Assembly (NCBI GenBank): GCA_019722365.1
Contig: JADFUC010001461.1
Location: 310,001-374,000, forward strand
DNA: 64,000 bases
DNA from: Lithospermum erythrorhizon
Lineage: Eukaryota > Streptophyta > Magnoliopsida > Boraginales > Boraginaceae
Reading direction: 5' to 3'
Part shown: piece by piece, positions 23,545-36,356 of the stretch
Position numbering within the stretch: position 1 is the first letter of the stretch
Layout of the letters: each line of letters starts with the position of its first letter
The notes under the pieces: generated by a model
What the model was told of the DNA's origin: nothing
What the model saw: only the letters and a program-made list of their open reading frames with translations
Database searches by the model: none
Translations under genes and position numbers: made by a program

Positions 23545-25246
23545 CTGAGGAAAGTAATAGCCATGGCATTAGCAATTAACTCCAGCTCACACTTTATGAA
23601 CAGCTACAGGTGCATACAAGTATACAACATCCATCACAAACAACAATAAATATAACATGCCCCAATATAAGACATAGATAGAGTAATGAACTATTTTGAT
23701 TTATTCCATTAATTTTAAGAGCCAGAGAATATAGAATATTTGACTCCATCGGACATGTAAAAGTACAACACCTATCCCACTTCGAACAAAATCTATGTTT
23801 AAATGACCTACCACAAAAATATATAGTCATCCCTCCATTGCGGTTAGTTAACCAATAAAAAAGTTCATAATTACCAAACACATAGAAGGTAATTGAGTAG
23901 TTTTCACAGAAATAGTTTCTCTAATGCTGCTATGTGATATCCACATTAAAGATTTAAGAGTGAAATCTCATAAAAGGTAAGATAACCAGAACTTCAACTA
24001 GAAGAAGCAACAGCATGAAATTAGAGACATTATAAATTTAAGGTGCTAGAACCAACCAATAGATTCTTAAAATGTCATGCACTGTTTTGCAGACTCATCA
24101 TATCATGTAAAGATGGTTATGTAATATGTAAAATTTTAGAGACTGGAGAGTAATAGCACATAGATAATGACCCATAAACGAATAAACAACTCTAGTGCTA
24201 CCTCAATGACCAAAATGTAATGTAACTAAAAAAACATACAACATCTGTATCACTCGAGAGTCAACAACAATTAGTGCAGGACAGGATCTATACCAGTTAA
24301 ACTACATTTATCAACTGTCTGCGTAAGTTTTTGACTTACACACGGCGTTCACATATGTAAAGTATCAACGTGCAAAAAGACACAAGGAAACAGAACCCGC
24401 ACTCTCGATCAATCCAATGATCTAGAAGTTACAAACCCTTCGATACGGATCTAACAAATTCATTCTTCATTGATATGCAAACACCATTACAATATAGAGT
24501 TGCATTAACCAAAGCTCGGATATACTAATAAATGCAAAAAATTAAATCTTGACTTGAAGTTCTCCAGATAAGTAAATTTCTATCCGAATTTTGACAAAAA
24601 TACGATCTTGAATTGAATTGGAGTTCAACAAATATATAAAAAACAAACTGAGTTGGATCTGACCAAATGTATAAACATTTTAACTGCCTTGGACTTCTCC
24701 AAATATACAAATATTAGTTCTTCCAAAATTTTCATTAAAAATAAGAAAACGCTGCATTAACACTGCAATCGGTTGATACAACTCAATTATTTATCATCTA
24801 CACAAGACACTTATAGCTGCTAAGAAGCTTTATTTACAAGAATTTGACATATTAACCAACAATCTTTACCAAAACTAGAGAAAAAGTAAAAAACAACAAA
24901 CATACATCATTCACAAACCACAAAAACAAAAAATTCAGCAACAAGATAGAAAATATCCAAACACATATACACACAAACACTATCACACATGTAAGAAACC
25001 AATTGAAACATTAACTACACATAAACATATTTATATATACACTGATACAGAAAGACCCATTTCCACATAATTGTATAAACATGCATAATCATCACAAATA
25101 TTGATCACATTTCAACCAAATGAATAAATTAAAACTACCCATCATCTCAAAATTGAATCTTGGACCATATTTGTAACAAATTATGCAGTTTTTAAGATAT
25201 TGCTCAATTAAACACCATATTAAACAAGTGAAACTAGGGAACTTAC
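23545..25246 (-). other. 5' UTR intron of the MBD gene
   Basis: On the minus strand a donor TCT|GTAAGT at 25246 pairs with an acceptor TTTCCTCAG|GTTAGG at 23545, 24 bases before the start codon. The 1.7 kb between them is AT-rich, has no coding signal and holds no gene I can recognise. Long leader introns often enhance expression; whether this one does is inference. Confidence 0.7.
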
Positions 25247-25370
25247 AGAATTGAAAGGAGAGATCTGGGTAGGCAATTGATTATCGATTAACTGAAGATT
25301 GAAGAGCTTTTTATTGAGATTTTAAGCACCTGGGTTTGCTTTATTCATGAATGTTTAGCATTTATAATAG
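25247..25370 (-). promoter_or_regulatory. MBD gene first leader exon and TATA-like box
   Basis: The leader exon begins somewhat below a minus-strand CTATTATAAATGC at 25358-25370, a plausible TATA box, and ends at the donor at 25247. Confidence 0.45.
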
Positions 25371-26009
25371 GGGTTTGTTTTAGCCTTGGGAAGTGAAATA
25401 AAAGAATGTAATAATAAAAAAAAGAAAATAAGAACAATAGTGTTAAAAATATATTAGTTGACGCTTTCGATTTTGAAGGTCAATTCAATTATTATTAATA
25501 TTGCTAAAAATTATAAGTAAATACTCCATATTATATGAATAAGTAACAATAATATATGAATATTTTAAAAGTAATTTTAATGATATAATTTTATATATAT
25601 TCAAAAAAATAAAAGCATTGATTTTTTATTTAAATTTTATCTTTAAAATTGAAAACGTAAATTAAATCGAGAGTAAAGAGTAAGTTATTGTGGTAAAATG
25701 AAATGTAATGCTTTTATTGGTTGAAGTGTTAACATTAAGTGTTATACCTGCCTTTTTCACTCATTACTTTAAAAAGAAGATTAAGCAAACAATTAGTGTT
25801 TCTTTGACATTTGCAACAAAACAGAAAATGGAACAATATTAAAAATATTATAGAGTTATTAATTTACGGAGTATTAATATAAAAAGATTTTATTAATGTT
25901 GGGATTGAAAAACTTTATAATTTTAGAAAGTTTATAAATTTATCGATTATTAATTTAAAGAGTTCATAATTTCATATCGTAGAGGGGGGTAGGTAGGTCT
26001 TTGACGAGC

Positions 26010-26530
26010 ATGAAAAAAACTCGAATAACTCGACAGAATCCGACTCAAATAACTCGAGTCGGTGTTTCAAACCGAGACACAAACGTTAATATTAGACTTG
26101 ATTGATTTCGATACTTAAACTCGATCCGACTCGAAAATTATTAACATAATTATTACTAATAATTATAAACATCTATAAATAATATGTTGGAACACTCAAT
26201 ATTACATTACATAATATGTTGGAACACTCAATATACATTACATATAAGTATTATATTAGTAATATGTATTGGCAATATATATTAACAAATGAAAAATTAA
26301 ATTTTATTTACAAAAATACTCAAATTAATTTGACATATGTGAGAAATTGAGAAGGGTTCAACTCGACTGTGAGTATAGGATCTCGGAATTTAATTTGACA
26401 ATTTTGATACTCAACGAGACTTAATTTGAAATAAAACTTAACAACAAAATCTCGACTCGACTCGATGGTTATCAAACCGAGACCTAAACATAGCAGGTTC
26501 GAATTTAATCGGACTCGCTCAATGGGCTAG
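26010..26530. repeat. TCGAG/AACTCGA-rich dispersed repeat with internal duplication
   Basis: Dense in CTCGAATAACTCGA, GACTCAAATAACTCGAGTCG and GACTCGACTCGATGG words. Within it, near 26181 and 26212, the segment around TAATATGTTGGAACACTC is repeated directly about 31 bases apart. Confidence 0.5.
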
Positions 26531-27220
26531 TGGATAGGTTTGGACTTGGTTGATTAAAAAAAAAAAGCAGCACCAAGAATAGGTAAAAATAAAGTAAATC
26601 ATGTGTGGTATGTCAATTACTGACATATAACAAAAAAAAAAGTAATTATATCACAAATGGTGTGTCAACTAATAACATATTAATATTACTCATAGTTCTT
26701 TAAAAAAAAGTGCAAGTGTCCTTATTACGTCATCCTTTTTACTTTGTATATATAACGAAATATTCCGTATCAATTACTCCTTCCGTTATTAAAATATTAT
26801 TCAATTTTAACTTTGATAAATAGTATTTTTAAATTGACTTTTTAAATATATATTTATTCAGGATCAGATAATATTTGATAAAAAATTATATTAATGTGTT
26901 AATTCGAACGATTTTTCTTATCGCGATAGCTTTCATCAAGATATTATACAATATAAATAAAATATCTTACGATCAAATTTAAAAAGACAACTTTTAAAAA
27001 AGCTCAAAATGTATATAATCTTTAAAACGAAGTAGTAGTGATTTCTATGTAAGTAATTGACATAGTGATCTTGTTGTGGTCAACAACTTGAACTATAGAG
27101 ATTAGAGATTAGAGACTCAAAAGATAATAAATATGTATCTCGAAACTTAAATTCATTGAAGGAGTTAATGACTTAATGCAACTAAACCAACTAGGACTTT
27201 AGTTCTTCTTTTTGATTTAA

Positions 27221-27479
27221 TACTCTTTTCGTCTTTTTAGTTATCGTTTTAGTCATTTGAATATGATTAGAAGTTAATAAAAATAAGCAAAAGACATCGG
27301 AAAATATAAAATGATAATTAATCGAAACTATAATTTCATTGATTGATAATTTAAAAAAGAATACTAAAAAAGATATTAAAAAATATAGAAATATAATTTA
27401 TTATGTTAGAATAATACGGAGTAACTATTTTAAAATAAAAAATTTAAACTTAAACTATAATTTAAAAAACGGAGGAGTA
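27221..27479. mobile_element. Stowaway-like MITE, complete
   Basis: Left end TACTCTTTTCGTCTTTTTAG and right end AAAAAACGGAGGAGTA form imperfect terminal inverted repeats with TA at both outer edges. Length is 259 bp, ordinary for Stowaway. The interior shares blocks with the other copies in this window. Confidence 0.75.
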
Positions 27480-29630
27480 CTCTCTTCATCGATGAAGATG
27501 GATAGTTGAGTGTTCCCCATTTAATTGTGTTGGCTCAAAAAGCTTTACTAAGGAGGTTGGAAAACCTTGTGATACAACAATAAAGTTTCATCAATTTTAA
27601 GATGGGTCCAACTTATTAATCAATAAAAATAAAATAATAAAGTCAGAGAAACTTAAGAAGTCAAATATAAAAAACTAATGAGTATATTGAAAAGATAAAA
27701 AAAATGTCAAATATAAAATTTAAGAAAGCATCAACAAATATGTCCTAAATAATTACTCACATTTAAATATGTGAGTATAATTTTCAATTGTCAAAATTAA
27801 CAAACTTAATAAGCTCAATTATCATATTCCTTATTTAATTTTAAATTAAAATTATCATGTTAATATTAAAAATACATTAAAAATACTATTCCATCATGTG
27901 ACAAATTTTTCATCAAACATTGTGTAATACGTACATAAATATCTAAGTTCATTATTTGAAAAGTAAGTCATTAAATTTAAAACTAGATAATTTTCATGAA
28001 ATGAACTGCATAATTTTGAAAAAACATAACGCATTTAAGATTGATTATCAATGACGACGGCATTTTATTTGGCTAAATGTCATATACGTGTCCGAACCGA
28101 TTTAAATCATTTCAAATAAAGTTCTACGTACTATTCAACATTTTAAATAGACACCTAGACTGTATTTTTTGCACCTAAACTTTTCAAAATCGTGACACAT
28201 ATAATTTTCGAAGCCAAAATTAAATTTTAGAAGAACAATTTAAAAATATCATACACATCTTACCCCCTCCTCTTACTAACTCAACCACACATAATTGTTA
28301 ATCAACCCATTCAATTTAGACAAACAACAACATTCCAACTACACTACTAACTTTTCTAAGTATCAATATAAAGAAACCATAAAAAACTTGAAATTGTATA
28401 AGATTTGAAGAATTACTAAATGAATATAGTAGAAATAGAAAACATACATATTAACTGATTGTTGAACCTGAACTGTAGAAAAGAATGTGTCATTTTCCAT
28501 TGATCAAATGTATTAGCAACCAACATCTTACTTTCTTAATATCTCCTATAAAAATACAATCTTTTCAATCAATTCATATGGGTATGGGTGAATAGTGAAT
28601 AAGCTATAAAAATTGATTGGATAAAAAGTTTTTCTCCCTTCTCTTTTTGCCTTAGCTTATAAAGAAGCAAATGATCTTGTTTTCTCTTCTGTCACAATTG
28701 AAGGATTCAATTTGAAGTGAGTCCAACATTGTGAAGTCATCTATATAAATAAGAATTATATGTATAAATGACACCTAAACTTTTTTGTGATTATTGGCTC
28801 GAAAAAATCGATTTTGTTTTTCGGCACCCAAACTTTTACGAATTTTCCCTCAAAAAAAATCAAAATTTTTAATATGTCTAACTTGCCTTTAAAGTTAGTT
28901 TCCATTTTCAAGTCAAATTAAGTCAATAACTCAAAACGATATTTTGAAAAGTTCAGGTGCCAAAATACTCAAGATGCGTGGCCTATTTAAAAGGCTGAAT
29001 AATATATGTGTATATTTGAAATGATTTCCATTAGTTCATGTGTCCGCATGAAATTGCTTGTTAGTTAAATAGCATTAATAAGACGAATTACTTATTCCAC
29101 CAACGTGTGCAGATGCGATTAGTAGTTCTTAGTTGCAGCTATATTTGTATGAAGTACTATATGATTAGCTAAGCATTCTAAACAGTGGCTGCAATGACAA
29201 TTGTAAGCATTACCATAGAAAAAATCCATAATTTTCAGAATTTCGATAGTTTTGTTCTGATAGCTCACTGCTCACTGTTGAAAAGACTCAACTCATCTTT
29301 TCAGGTAATGTTTGTTTTGGATGGAGGAAAACCGCAAATACATGTTCAAGAAACTGGTGGCGATATATTATTTTATAAGGAATTTTTGGGTTTAATTTTT
29401 ATTAGAAATATATATTATTCTACTTTATTTGTAATATTTATTCTTTAGTTATCAATTTTTATATTTGTTATTTATAATACTATGTAATCATATTTTTTAT
29501 CATTAATTTGCAAAAAAAAAAAAAACTAATGGAGATGAAAGACAATGCCTTCATATTCTTTGTTTCGAGAAATCTATCAATCAATTCTGATTTTTTTTTC
29601 TCTTGATTCTTTTCCTATCGAGCAGAAAAC

Positions 29631-29815
29631 TACTCTCTCTGTGTCCATTTACTTGATTATTTAGAAGAAATACTTTATTAAGACAATCATTGATTGTACA
29701 ATTTTTAGAAAATAGAGAAAAATTATTAACCAATAAAAAAAATATTAAAAGATAAAACAAACTTCAATCCAAAAAGTTACATTTAATATATATCACTTGA
29801 AGGAATATTTCCTTC
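29631..29815. mobile_element. Stowaway-like MITE, partial
   Basis: Starts TACTCTCTCTGTGTCCATTT, a Stowaway-type end followed by the family interior (ATTATTAACCAATAAAA). The right terminus is unclear. Confidence 0.5.
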
Positions 29816-30059
29816 ACTTTGTATAATACAAATCAAAATGATCTCATGATGGATTTGAGGGACCAAAGGATCACTTTGAATAATTTACATATTACACAAA
29901 AAGTGTAATAATATCCTATTATAATTTTTTTAAATATGTGTTATAAGGTCACATTTTAAAACATGTAATGCGCATGTTAATATATATACACCTAAAATTT
30001 GACTTCTAGTAGCATGTGGCATCAATTCCTCCTAAAAGCGTATAATAGGATGAAAAAAT

Positions 30060-30330
30060 TAAAATTAATAAATGACGCTTATTGTGCTCTCCTAAAATAA
30101 CTTGAGCCTGTGAAAATTTTGCACAACTCAAATTTGTACCGCTCCCTATAATATTTTTTTCACATATTTAACCTTTTCTTACATTAATGAAAATCTTGAA
30201 ATACACGATATTTATATTTTGGGTGAATAATGAAAAACTGTTAAAATACATACATAAAAAGTTAACCTAAAAAATAAGAAAATTTATGATTTTGAATATA
30301 TTTTAAATACAATTTTAAAAGAACTGATGC
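30060..30330 (+). repeat. Dispersed AT-rich repeat, copy of 19970-20250
   Basis: Ordered shared blocks with 19970-20250 in the same orientation, such as CAAATTTGTACCGCTC, AATCTTGAAATACA and ACATACATAAAAA. Confidence 0.65.
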
Positions 30331-31042
30331 ACATACTGTAACTTTAACTAAATTATAGGCCTCACTCATTTTTTCCTTCAATTTACAATTTTACATGGCT
30401 AATGCTCGCAATTTTAGTCGGTATAGCTCAAATTCTCAAATTTACTATAAACTACAAAGCATCAATATATTCTTAAATGTAAATTGAAAATTCTAAAATC
30501 TAAGAAGTAATAACAAAGATAATATTTTCCTTTCCTACATATTATTTTTAATCAAGATGTCCATATAGTTAGCTAGTGATGATATCTATAAATTTTATCA
30601 ATATATTTTGTGTGCCAATATAACAAGTTTTTTTTTATTAATTAGCGATGAATTTTTTATGAGTAAATCATGCATGTAAATTGTTTAGAATATAATACTC
30701 TTTAAGGATTTGAACCTGTGATACCATTGACCTAGATGCCTTTAATAATGTGCCAATATAATAAGTTAACATAGAAAATTATGCCACTAGTGCATAATTG
30801 TAATGTAAGTATAATTTTTTTTAGAAAAATGAATAGGGAAATAATAATTTAGAAAAATGAATCGGGAAATATACATATATTTAGGCTACAATTTAGGTTG
30901 TTAGTTTCATATTTAAATGTGTGATAGAAATCTATTGATTACTGCACATTAAGTTTCCAAATTTTAGGAAGTTCATGTGCATTTCATGTTTTAAAGTGTG
31001 TCCTTAGGGCACATTGTAGAAAAGCCCTAATTATTAACACTT

Positions 31043-31525
31043 GATCAAGAATAATACTTTTTTCGCTCTTCTTTTACTGTGCTTCTGTATCAATTTTTAT
31101 TTTAAATTACTTGTATTTTTAAACATAAAAAACACAATTCTACATTTTCAATATACTTTTTTGTCTACTTTTTCTTATTAAATTATTAACCAACCAATGA
31201 CATCGATCAAGAATAATACTTTTTCCGTTCCTCTTTACTTGTCTTTCTAGGTCAATTTTTTGTTTTAAATTACTTGTATTTCTAACATAAAAAATAATAA
31301 TTCTATATTTTCAATATACTTTTTGTCTACTTTTTCTTATTAAATTATTAACCAACCAATGACATCGATCAAGAATAATACTTTTTTCGTTTCTCTTTAC
31401 TGTTTTCTACTAATTTTTGTTTTAAATGATTATTTCTAACACAAAAATAATAATTCTACATTTTCAATATATTTTTTTGTCTATTTTTTCTTATTAAATT
31501 ATTAACCAACTAATAACATAGTTTC
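31043..31525. repeat. 162 bp tandem array of a MITE segment, 3 copies
   Basis: The phrase GATCAAGAATAATACTTTTT begins at 31043, 31205 and 31367, exactly 162 bases apart both times, and each unit ends in ATTATTAACCAAC(C/T)AAT. The unit resembles a Stowaway-family end (CCGTTCCTCTTTACTTGTC) with its interior, so part of a MITE was amplified in tandem. The third copy has small deletions. Confidence 0.9.
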
Positions 31526-32169
31526 AATTAATTGTCATTTTACATTTTCAATGTAATTTTTTATTACCTTTTCATTTCCTTAATTTATATACAAACGATT
31601 AAAAAATAACTAAAAAGCGAACTGGGCGAATATACTTATTGCTTGATTTAACATTTTTGATCCCCTCAATATGATTCAATATCCATCACTGTTCCTTGCA
31701 TGGTTGTAATTGAATTTCATTAGTCAAAAAGGCTTTAAACACGAACAACTTCAAGTCACCCAAGTTATATTAACAGAATTGGCAATGAAGAACAACACAT
31801 CAAAGGTGATCTGCTAGTAAGAAGCCGAATTCAACTTCTGGACTCAAAAAGATGTAAACCTTGAATCTTACAAGCTTGGGTCGGTTCGGGGTACTGGAAC
31901 GTAAACAATATAAATTCAGTTACATAACAACACACACACTTGGGATAACCTCCCGATATCACGATTGGCTTCAAATTAAGAAAATCTCTTCGTTGAGAGT
32001 ATCAACGAAACAAATACACACAGTGATATGCAGATAAGCAATTTGCTTTATAGGAATGCAAAGATAGGAAGTGCTGGTAAAGGGATAAAAGAAGTGTGTT
32101 GCAACAAGCAGGGAGTGAGGCAAAAAGTTCGATAGCTGCACTCATCAATGACTTTTCTTTATTCAAAAT

Positions 32170-32625
32170 GTGTCACGAGAACTGGACAAGGCACGAAATG
32201 ATATGATAAACATTTTACACTTGTATCAACTACATGCTATAGGATCTCAGAATCAAATCTTAAGAATGTCTGAACTCCCGGAGGAAGTAGCAACAAGATG
32301 TCACTCAAGCACATACCATACACATGACAGAATGACAACCAACCAAAACGGATTTGCAATTCTTCAACCTATTTCCTCCGAGATAGGAGGCTGGAGGAAG
32401 AAAGGCCAGGAAATCAATCCTTACGAATTCACAGAACGTTGCAAGTGGACTTTGAAAAGTCACAGAAGTCGGAACTTTGTATGCAGTCAAATGACTCCTA
32501 CACATGTCTTTATAATACAGAGTAATGACAATGATGACCAGCTGATCATCACTGTGATCGCATATGGAACAGCTTATTCAATTAAAAATGTTTACTTGCA
32601 CAGAACAACATTATCTATAACATAA
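32170..32625 (+). CDS. Unrecognised 151-codon open reading frame
   Basis: An open frame of 151 codons, long for this AT-rich spacer, whose base composition is also less AT-rich than the flanks. The product has no signal peptide, membrane segment or motif that I recognise, and I see no splice-linked partner or promoter. It may be a chance frame inside an old repeat or a noncoding transcript. I list it only because its length and composition differ from the surroundings. Confidence 0.2.
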   Translation: MSRELDKARNDMINILHLYQLHAIGSQNQILRMSELPEEVATRCHSSTYHTHDRMTTNQNGFAILQPISSEIGGWRKKGQEINPYEFTERCKWTLKSHRSRNFVCSQMTPTHVFIIQSNDNDDQLIITVIAYGTAYSIKNVYLHRTTLSIT

Positions 32626-33280
32626 CAATACCAGCTATGACCAAAAAGAAGTAGATGAATAATAATAAAACACATGAGTTCTGAGAGACTTACTGATTGA
32701 GAGAAACAATCAGGCATACATGCACTATGGACATAGTTCTAGAAAACATATTAGCAGCTGGTAAAAATTTGGGGGTAAAAAACTAATCGATGATAATAAG
32801 CTAACTGAAGCATCTCTAAATCAACAGCCAAATACAAAATTTAATCCACCTTACCTAATCATATTTATTCAAAACAATGGCCACAGTTGGACACTATACT
32901 TAATCACACAATTTAAGGCAACCCTTGAAGTTATCAGCTAAATGTAGGAACAATGAGATTACCAGGAATCATTTTGTACAATCGATGTAGCAAAAGACTA
33001 ACTAAACATAATCATAATGCACAAAATAGCATCCCGAACCAAACAAAGCCTTATCCTAATAAGTGTGATCGTTACGTTACATTACTACAACGTCTACATT
33101 AAACTCTCTGATGAGAATGCACAAATTAGCATCATTCATGAAAAACATACATAAGCTCAGATATAAATTAGAACGAATACGAGGGGACAAGCCAAGAACA
33201 CCATCATTTGCAAAGCACAATCCAAACATTTATTTAATATCCGCTAAGCAAAAGCTCAACATAAACCAACTATCAATTAA
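32626..33280. other. Intergenic region left of the TOM7 repeat array
   Basis: AT-rich; no gene or clear repeat recognised. Confidence 0.5.
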
Positions 33281-33282
33281 TC

Positions 33283-33972
33283 CCTAAATCAACATCCCAC
33301 CTCATCACACGACAAAACGAGACAAAAGGAGAAAACTTTATTAACAACCAAACATATCTAAATGAAGATCCAGTAATATAGAACAATCAAACCAACCCAT
33401 GATACTAAATCAACATTGTATGTCATCACACGATATTATCAAACAAAAAGATTCAAACTTTATTAAAAAAACTAAAACGTTCCTAAATCCAATAACAGAT
33501 AACATAAAATATCCAACCCGACCCATATTACAAAACGGGCTCAAACAAATTATTCGAGTCACAAATGGGGCTAAGCAAGCTGAGAAAGCGAGGGTTTGGG
33601 ATCAAAGTTCATGCCAATAATGATGATTAAAGGAACTAATACCTAAATCAATATCTCATTACACCACAAAATCAAACAAAAAAATAGAAACTTCATAAAA
33701 AACTAACTGTTTCTAAATACAAAATCCAATAACATACAAAATCCAAACCAACCCATGATACTAAATCAACATACCATCTCATCACACGATATTATCAAAC
33801 AACTTTATTATAAAAAAAAACTGAACATTACTAAATCCAATATCAAACCCGACCCATATTACAAAACGGGCTCATAATAATTATCCGGGTCTTAAACAGG
33901 GCTAAGGAGCTGGGAAAGCGAGGGTTTGGGATCAGAATTCATGCCAATAATAATGATCAAAGGAATGAATCC
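33283..33972. repeat. 330 bp tandem duplication covering TOM7 3' UTR and coding end
   Basis: Two units offset by 330-331 bases: ACCCATATTACAAAACGGGC occurs at 33521 and 33852, and ATGCCAATAAT at 33611 and 33941. Each unit contains two sub-copies of about 115 bases (CTAAATCAACAT, CATCACACGA, ACTTTATTA, CTAAATCCAATA), near 33283, 33404, 33640 and 33760. The left unit includes a copy of the last coding bases of TOM7 and then breaks off. Confidence 0.85.
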
Positions 33973-34131
33973 ATAGTGAGTCACTACTTTAGCTTTCTTG
34001 GCTGTCCAATTTGTCCACTCCTTCACGAACTTCGCCGCCGCGGCGGTGATGGAGTCGTCGCCGTCGTCGTGCGCCGCCGATTTGGCGGACTTGATGGCTT
34101 TGGATTTTGGACGACTTGCACGCAACGCCAT
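33892..34131 (-). CDS. TOM7-1: Mitochondrial import receptor subunit TOM7
   Basis: Single-exon gene of 79 residues. An N-terminal basic, Ala-rich stretch (to about residue 33) faces the cytosol. It is followed by the conserved core [21 protein letters not shown], a single membrane segment (about 54-62, LIIIIGMNS) and the C-terminal [12 protein letters not shown], all standard for plant TOM7. TOM7 is a tail-anchored small subunit that tunes assembly of the TOM complex in the outer mitochondrial membrane. A TATA box (CTATATAAACA on the minus strand, about 34178-34186) lies some 47 bases before the ATG, and GGGCC site II-like words (about 34200-34215), frequent upstream of plant mitochondrial genes, lie further out. 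The 3' end is tandemly duplicated downstream. Confidence 0.95.
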   Translation of the reverse strand: MALRASRPKSKAIKSAKSAAHDDGDDSITAAAAKFVKEWTNWTAKKAKVVTHYGFIPLIIIIGMNSDPKPSLSQLLSPV

Positions 34132-34177
34132 TTGGTTTTGGAGGTATTTTGTAGTGTGATTGATTGTTGGTGGCTGT

Positions 34178-34186
34178 TTATATAGG
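34178..34186 (-). promoter_or_regulatory. TOM7 TATA box
   Basis: CTATATAAA on the minus strand about 47 bases upstream of the TOM7 start codon, implying a leader of only about 20 bases. GGGCCTAGGG lies about 20 bases further upstream. Confidence 0.6.
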
Positions 34187-36356
34187 TCGTTTTGTGTTTG
34201 TGCCCTAGGCCCTTTATAGGGAAAAATATTTTCAAGAAATCGTCCGTATAATACACTTTATAGGGAAATAATATATCCACATAATACTAATATTAGGGCT
34301 CTGAACTTTCACCCTTCCGATGTCTCCTCGAATCAGATTTCTTTATTTTTTAATTTGCTGCTTTAAGACTTTTACACATAAATTAGCGAAAAAAAAATAA
34401 ATAAAAAGTCAATTTAAATGAACGACAATCAATTTAAAAATATCATTGGTTGATTATTTATTTCAAGAGAAAAAAGTAGAAAAATTATATCAAATGTGAA
34501 AGAAGCTATTTATTATGTTAAAACGACAACTATAAAAATATTTTTTTCGCTAAAACGACAGCCTATAAAACAACGGAGCAGTGATAATCACTCAATACAT
34601 AATGCATAAATACATTTAAAACGGCGTGACGGGGCGAGAGGGGCTAGAGGATCCGAAGGTAATATTAGAGGGCTAAATGATCATTTTGCGGCTAATTAAA
34701 ACTTCCTCAATCATTGCATTTCAAAATAAGAGGAGGGACATTATAGTAATTTTATATCTAAAACACAGCTATTTGGGTGTGGATATAACAGCTCAGCCGT
34801 CTAAACAACTAGAAGGCATGTTTTGTGTTTTTTTTTCCCTTATCAAACTATTCGAATGTGTGTACAGTAGCATCATTTGTTTGATGTGCAGTTTCATCCC
34901 TTTTATTGTTTGGATTTCGAAATTTGCCTTGGGAATAGTTTAACCTCTTATGAATTAATGGGTTTGTTTGTGGTGTTCAATTTTAATTAATTTTATCAAT
35001 TGATTAAATCAACTAAATTTTTGTTGAGTGGACTGAATTTAAATTTTGTAATAAAGGAGCTAGCTCGAGACTCATCTCGAGATTGGTTGGACTAGATGAA
35101 GCTCGCCGAACCTAAGACTCCTAGTGATGGAACTGAACAAAAAGTTCTTGAAACTCGGGGCTCGACTCATTTTAAAGCTCTAGCCATAGTGATCGTTCCA
35201 TTTTTCTCATTTGTTCCCCTTCCCTACCTACCAACTACGACCTACCCAAAGATTCAATGGCGACACTATGTTGGTTGAACCTCTAGAAAAAGCTCACTGT
35301 TACACCATACACTCCGGAGTAACACAATGCTCAGTAATGGTAACTGAGGGTTTGAGTTGGGAAGTCCAAACAATGTATATGCACCAATGGAGCTCAGATT
35401 GCCGCGAAGAGGCAGGCGCGGACCAACAAACTGTGGTCAAGCTTTCAACTCTCAAAGATCGACCTTTGAAACCACGGCGATTCCGTAATGCACGAAAGGT
35501 ACGCCGATGAATGAGATTCAGTGAGTCCTCGCTCTTGTTGTAATCGACCTAACCATCGACATGTTGAAATGTTGGATGTTTGGACGATGGATAATCATCG
35601 CAGCGATGCTAATTACAAGTGCTGACTCAGAGAGTAGCAGGTCCGCTAACAAGATTTAACATTGCTGGAACACTACCAACAAGAGCTGGCGATGTCAAAG
35701 TAGCCGAATCGGACAACTTCCCCTTTCTTATTTATATCTAAAAAATGAGTTCAATTCACTCATAGTAGAAGGCTATGGATCTCAAGAGAGTGCTATGGAT
35801 AGTCAAAAGAGTGGTATGGATGATCATAAGACAAGATTACTCAGATAAGAATATGTTATTATGAAGAGAACATCATCTCTCTTGATTGTCTAATGAACGA
35901 TCAGGAGTAGGATCAAACTCTTATCAGTAATTGAAGGTCAAAGCTTGAGAATTATCGACACGTACGTACGTATGTTCTCGGGTCTGCTTTAGGATTTTAT
36001 TTCTCATGGTCAACAATCAGACATAGAAGGAGACAATGGAGAAACAAGAAGTATGTTTTTGCAACATCATAAAGTACAACACATATATGGAATTCAATGG
36101 TTTAAATAGTCAGACATCAAACAAGCAGGCATCTGATACATAAGACAAAATATATAGTTGTAGAACTCCAAAAAGGAGAAATGTATATAATTCACTAAAG
36201 AAGAACAGAGAAAAATAAGCATTACATGAAAAAAATTCATAGATAAATGAAAATAAAAGGTTGGAACACAAACTCATACTAGCGCATCGAAAACATAGAG
36301 AAGGCTAGTTATAAATACAACTGGAATAAAATTCTATTCTACAAGTTGATTACGAC
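34187..36356. other. Intergenic region between TOM7 promoter and MTERF6 3' end
   Basis: It includes a MITE relative at 34370-34580 (right end AACGGAGCAG), a TCGAG-rich repeat (35060-35180) and a GC-richer patch at 35200-35700. That patch has an open frame of about 99 codons and the phrase CAATGGCGACACTATGTTGG, faintly like a retroelement primer-binding region. No confident gene. Confidence 0.5.
34370..34580. repeat. Stowaway-family MITE relative
   Basis: Interior blocks GACAATCAATTTAAAAATATCATTGGTTGAT and the right end AACGGAGCAG agree with the other family members; the left end is decayed. Confidence 0.5.

Larger units (their letters stand above)
25371..32169. other. AT-rich intergenic region with MITEs and repeats
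   Basis: About 6.8 kb without a recognisable gene. It includes a TCGA-rich repeat with a direct 32-base duplication (26010-26530), a complete Stowaway-like element (27221-27479), another MITE (29631-29815), a dispersed repeat (30060-30330), a SINE-like B-box fragment near 30690-30740, and the 162 bp tandem array (31043-31525). ORFs are short and of low complexity. Confidence 0.6.

Noticed and set aside
31043..31525. CRISPR-like array
   Set aside because: The DNA is eukaryotic and the 162 bp units repeat throughout with no unique spacers; it is a simple tandem repeat.
33283..33972. Second, partial TOM7 gene
   Set aside because: Only the last few codons are copied; the core motifs and start are absent, so it is a duplicated 3' end and not a gene.
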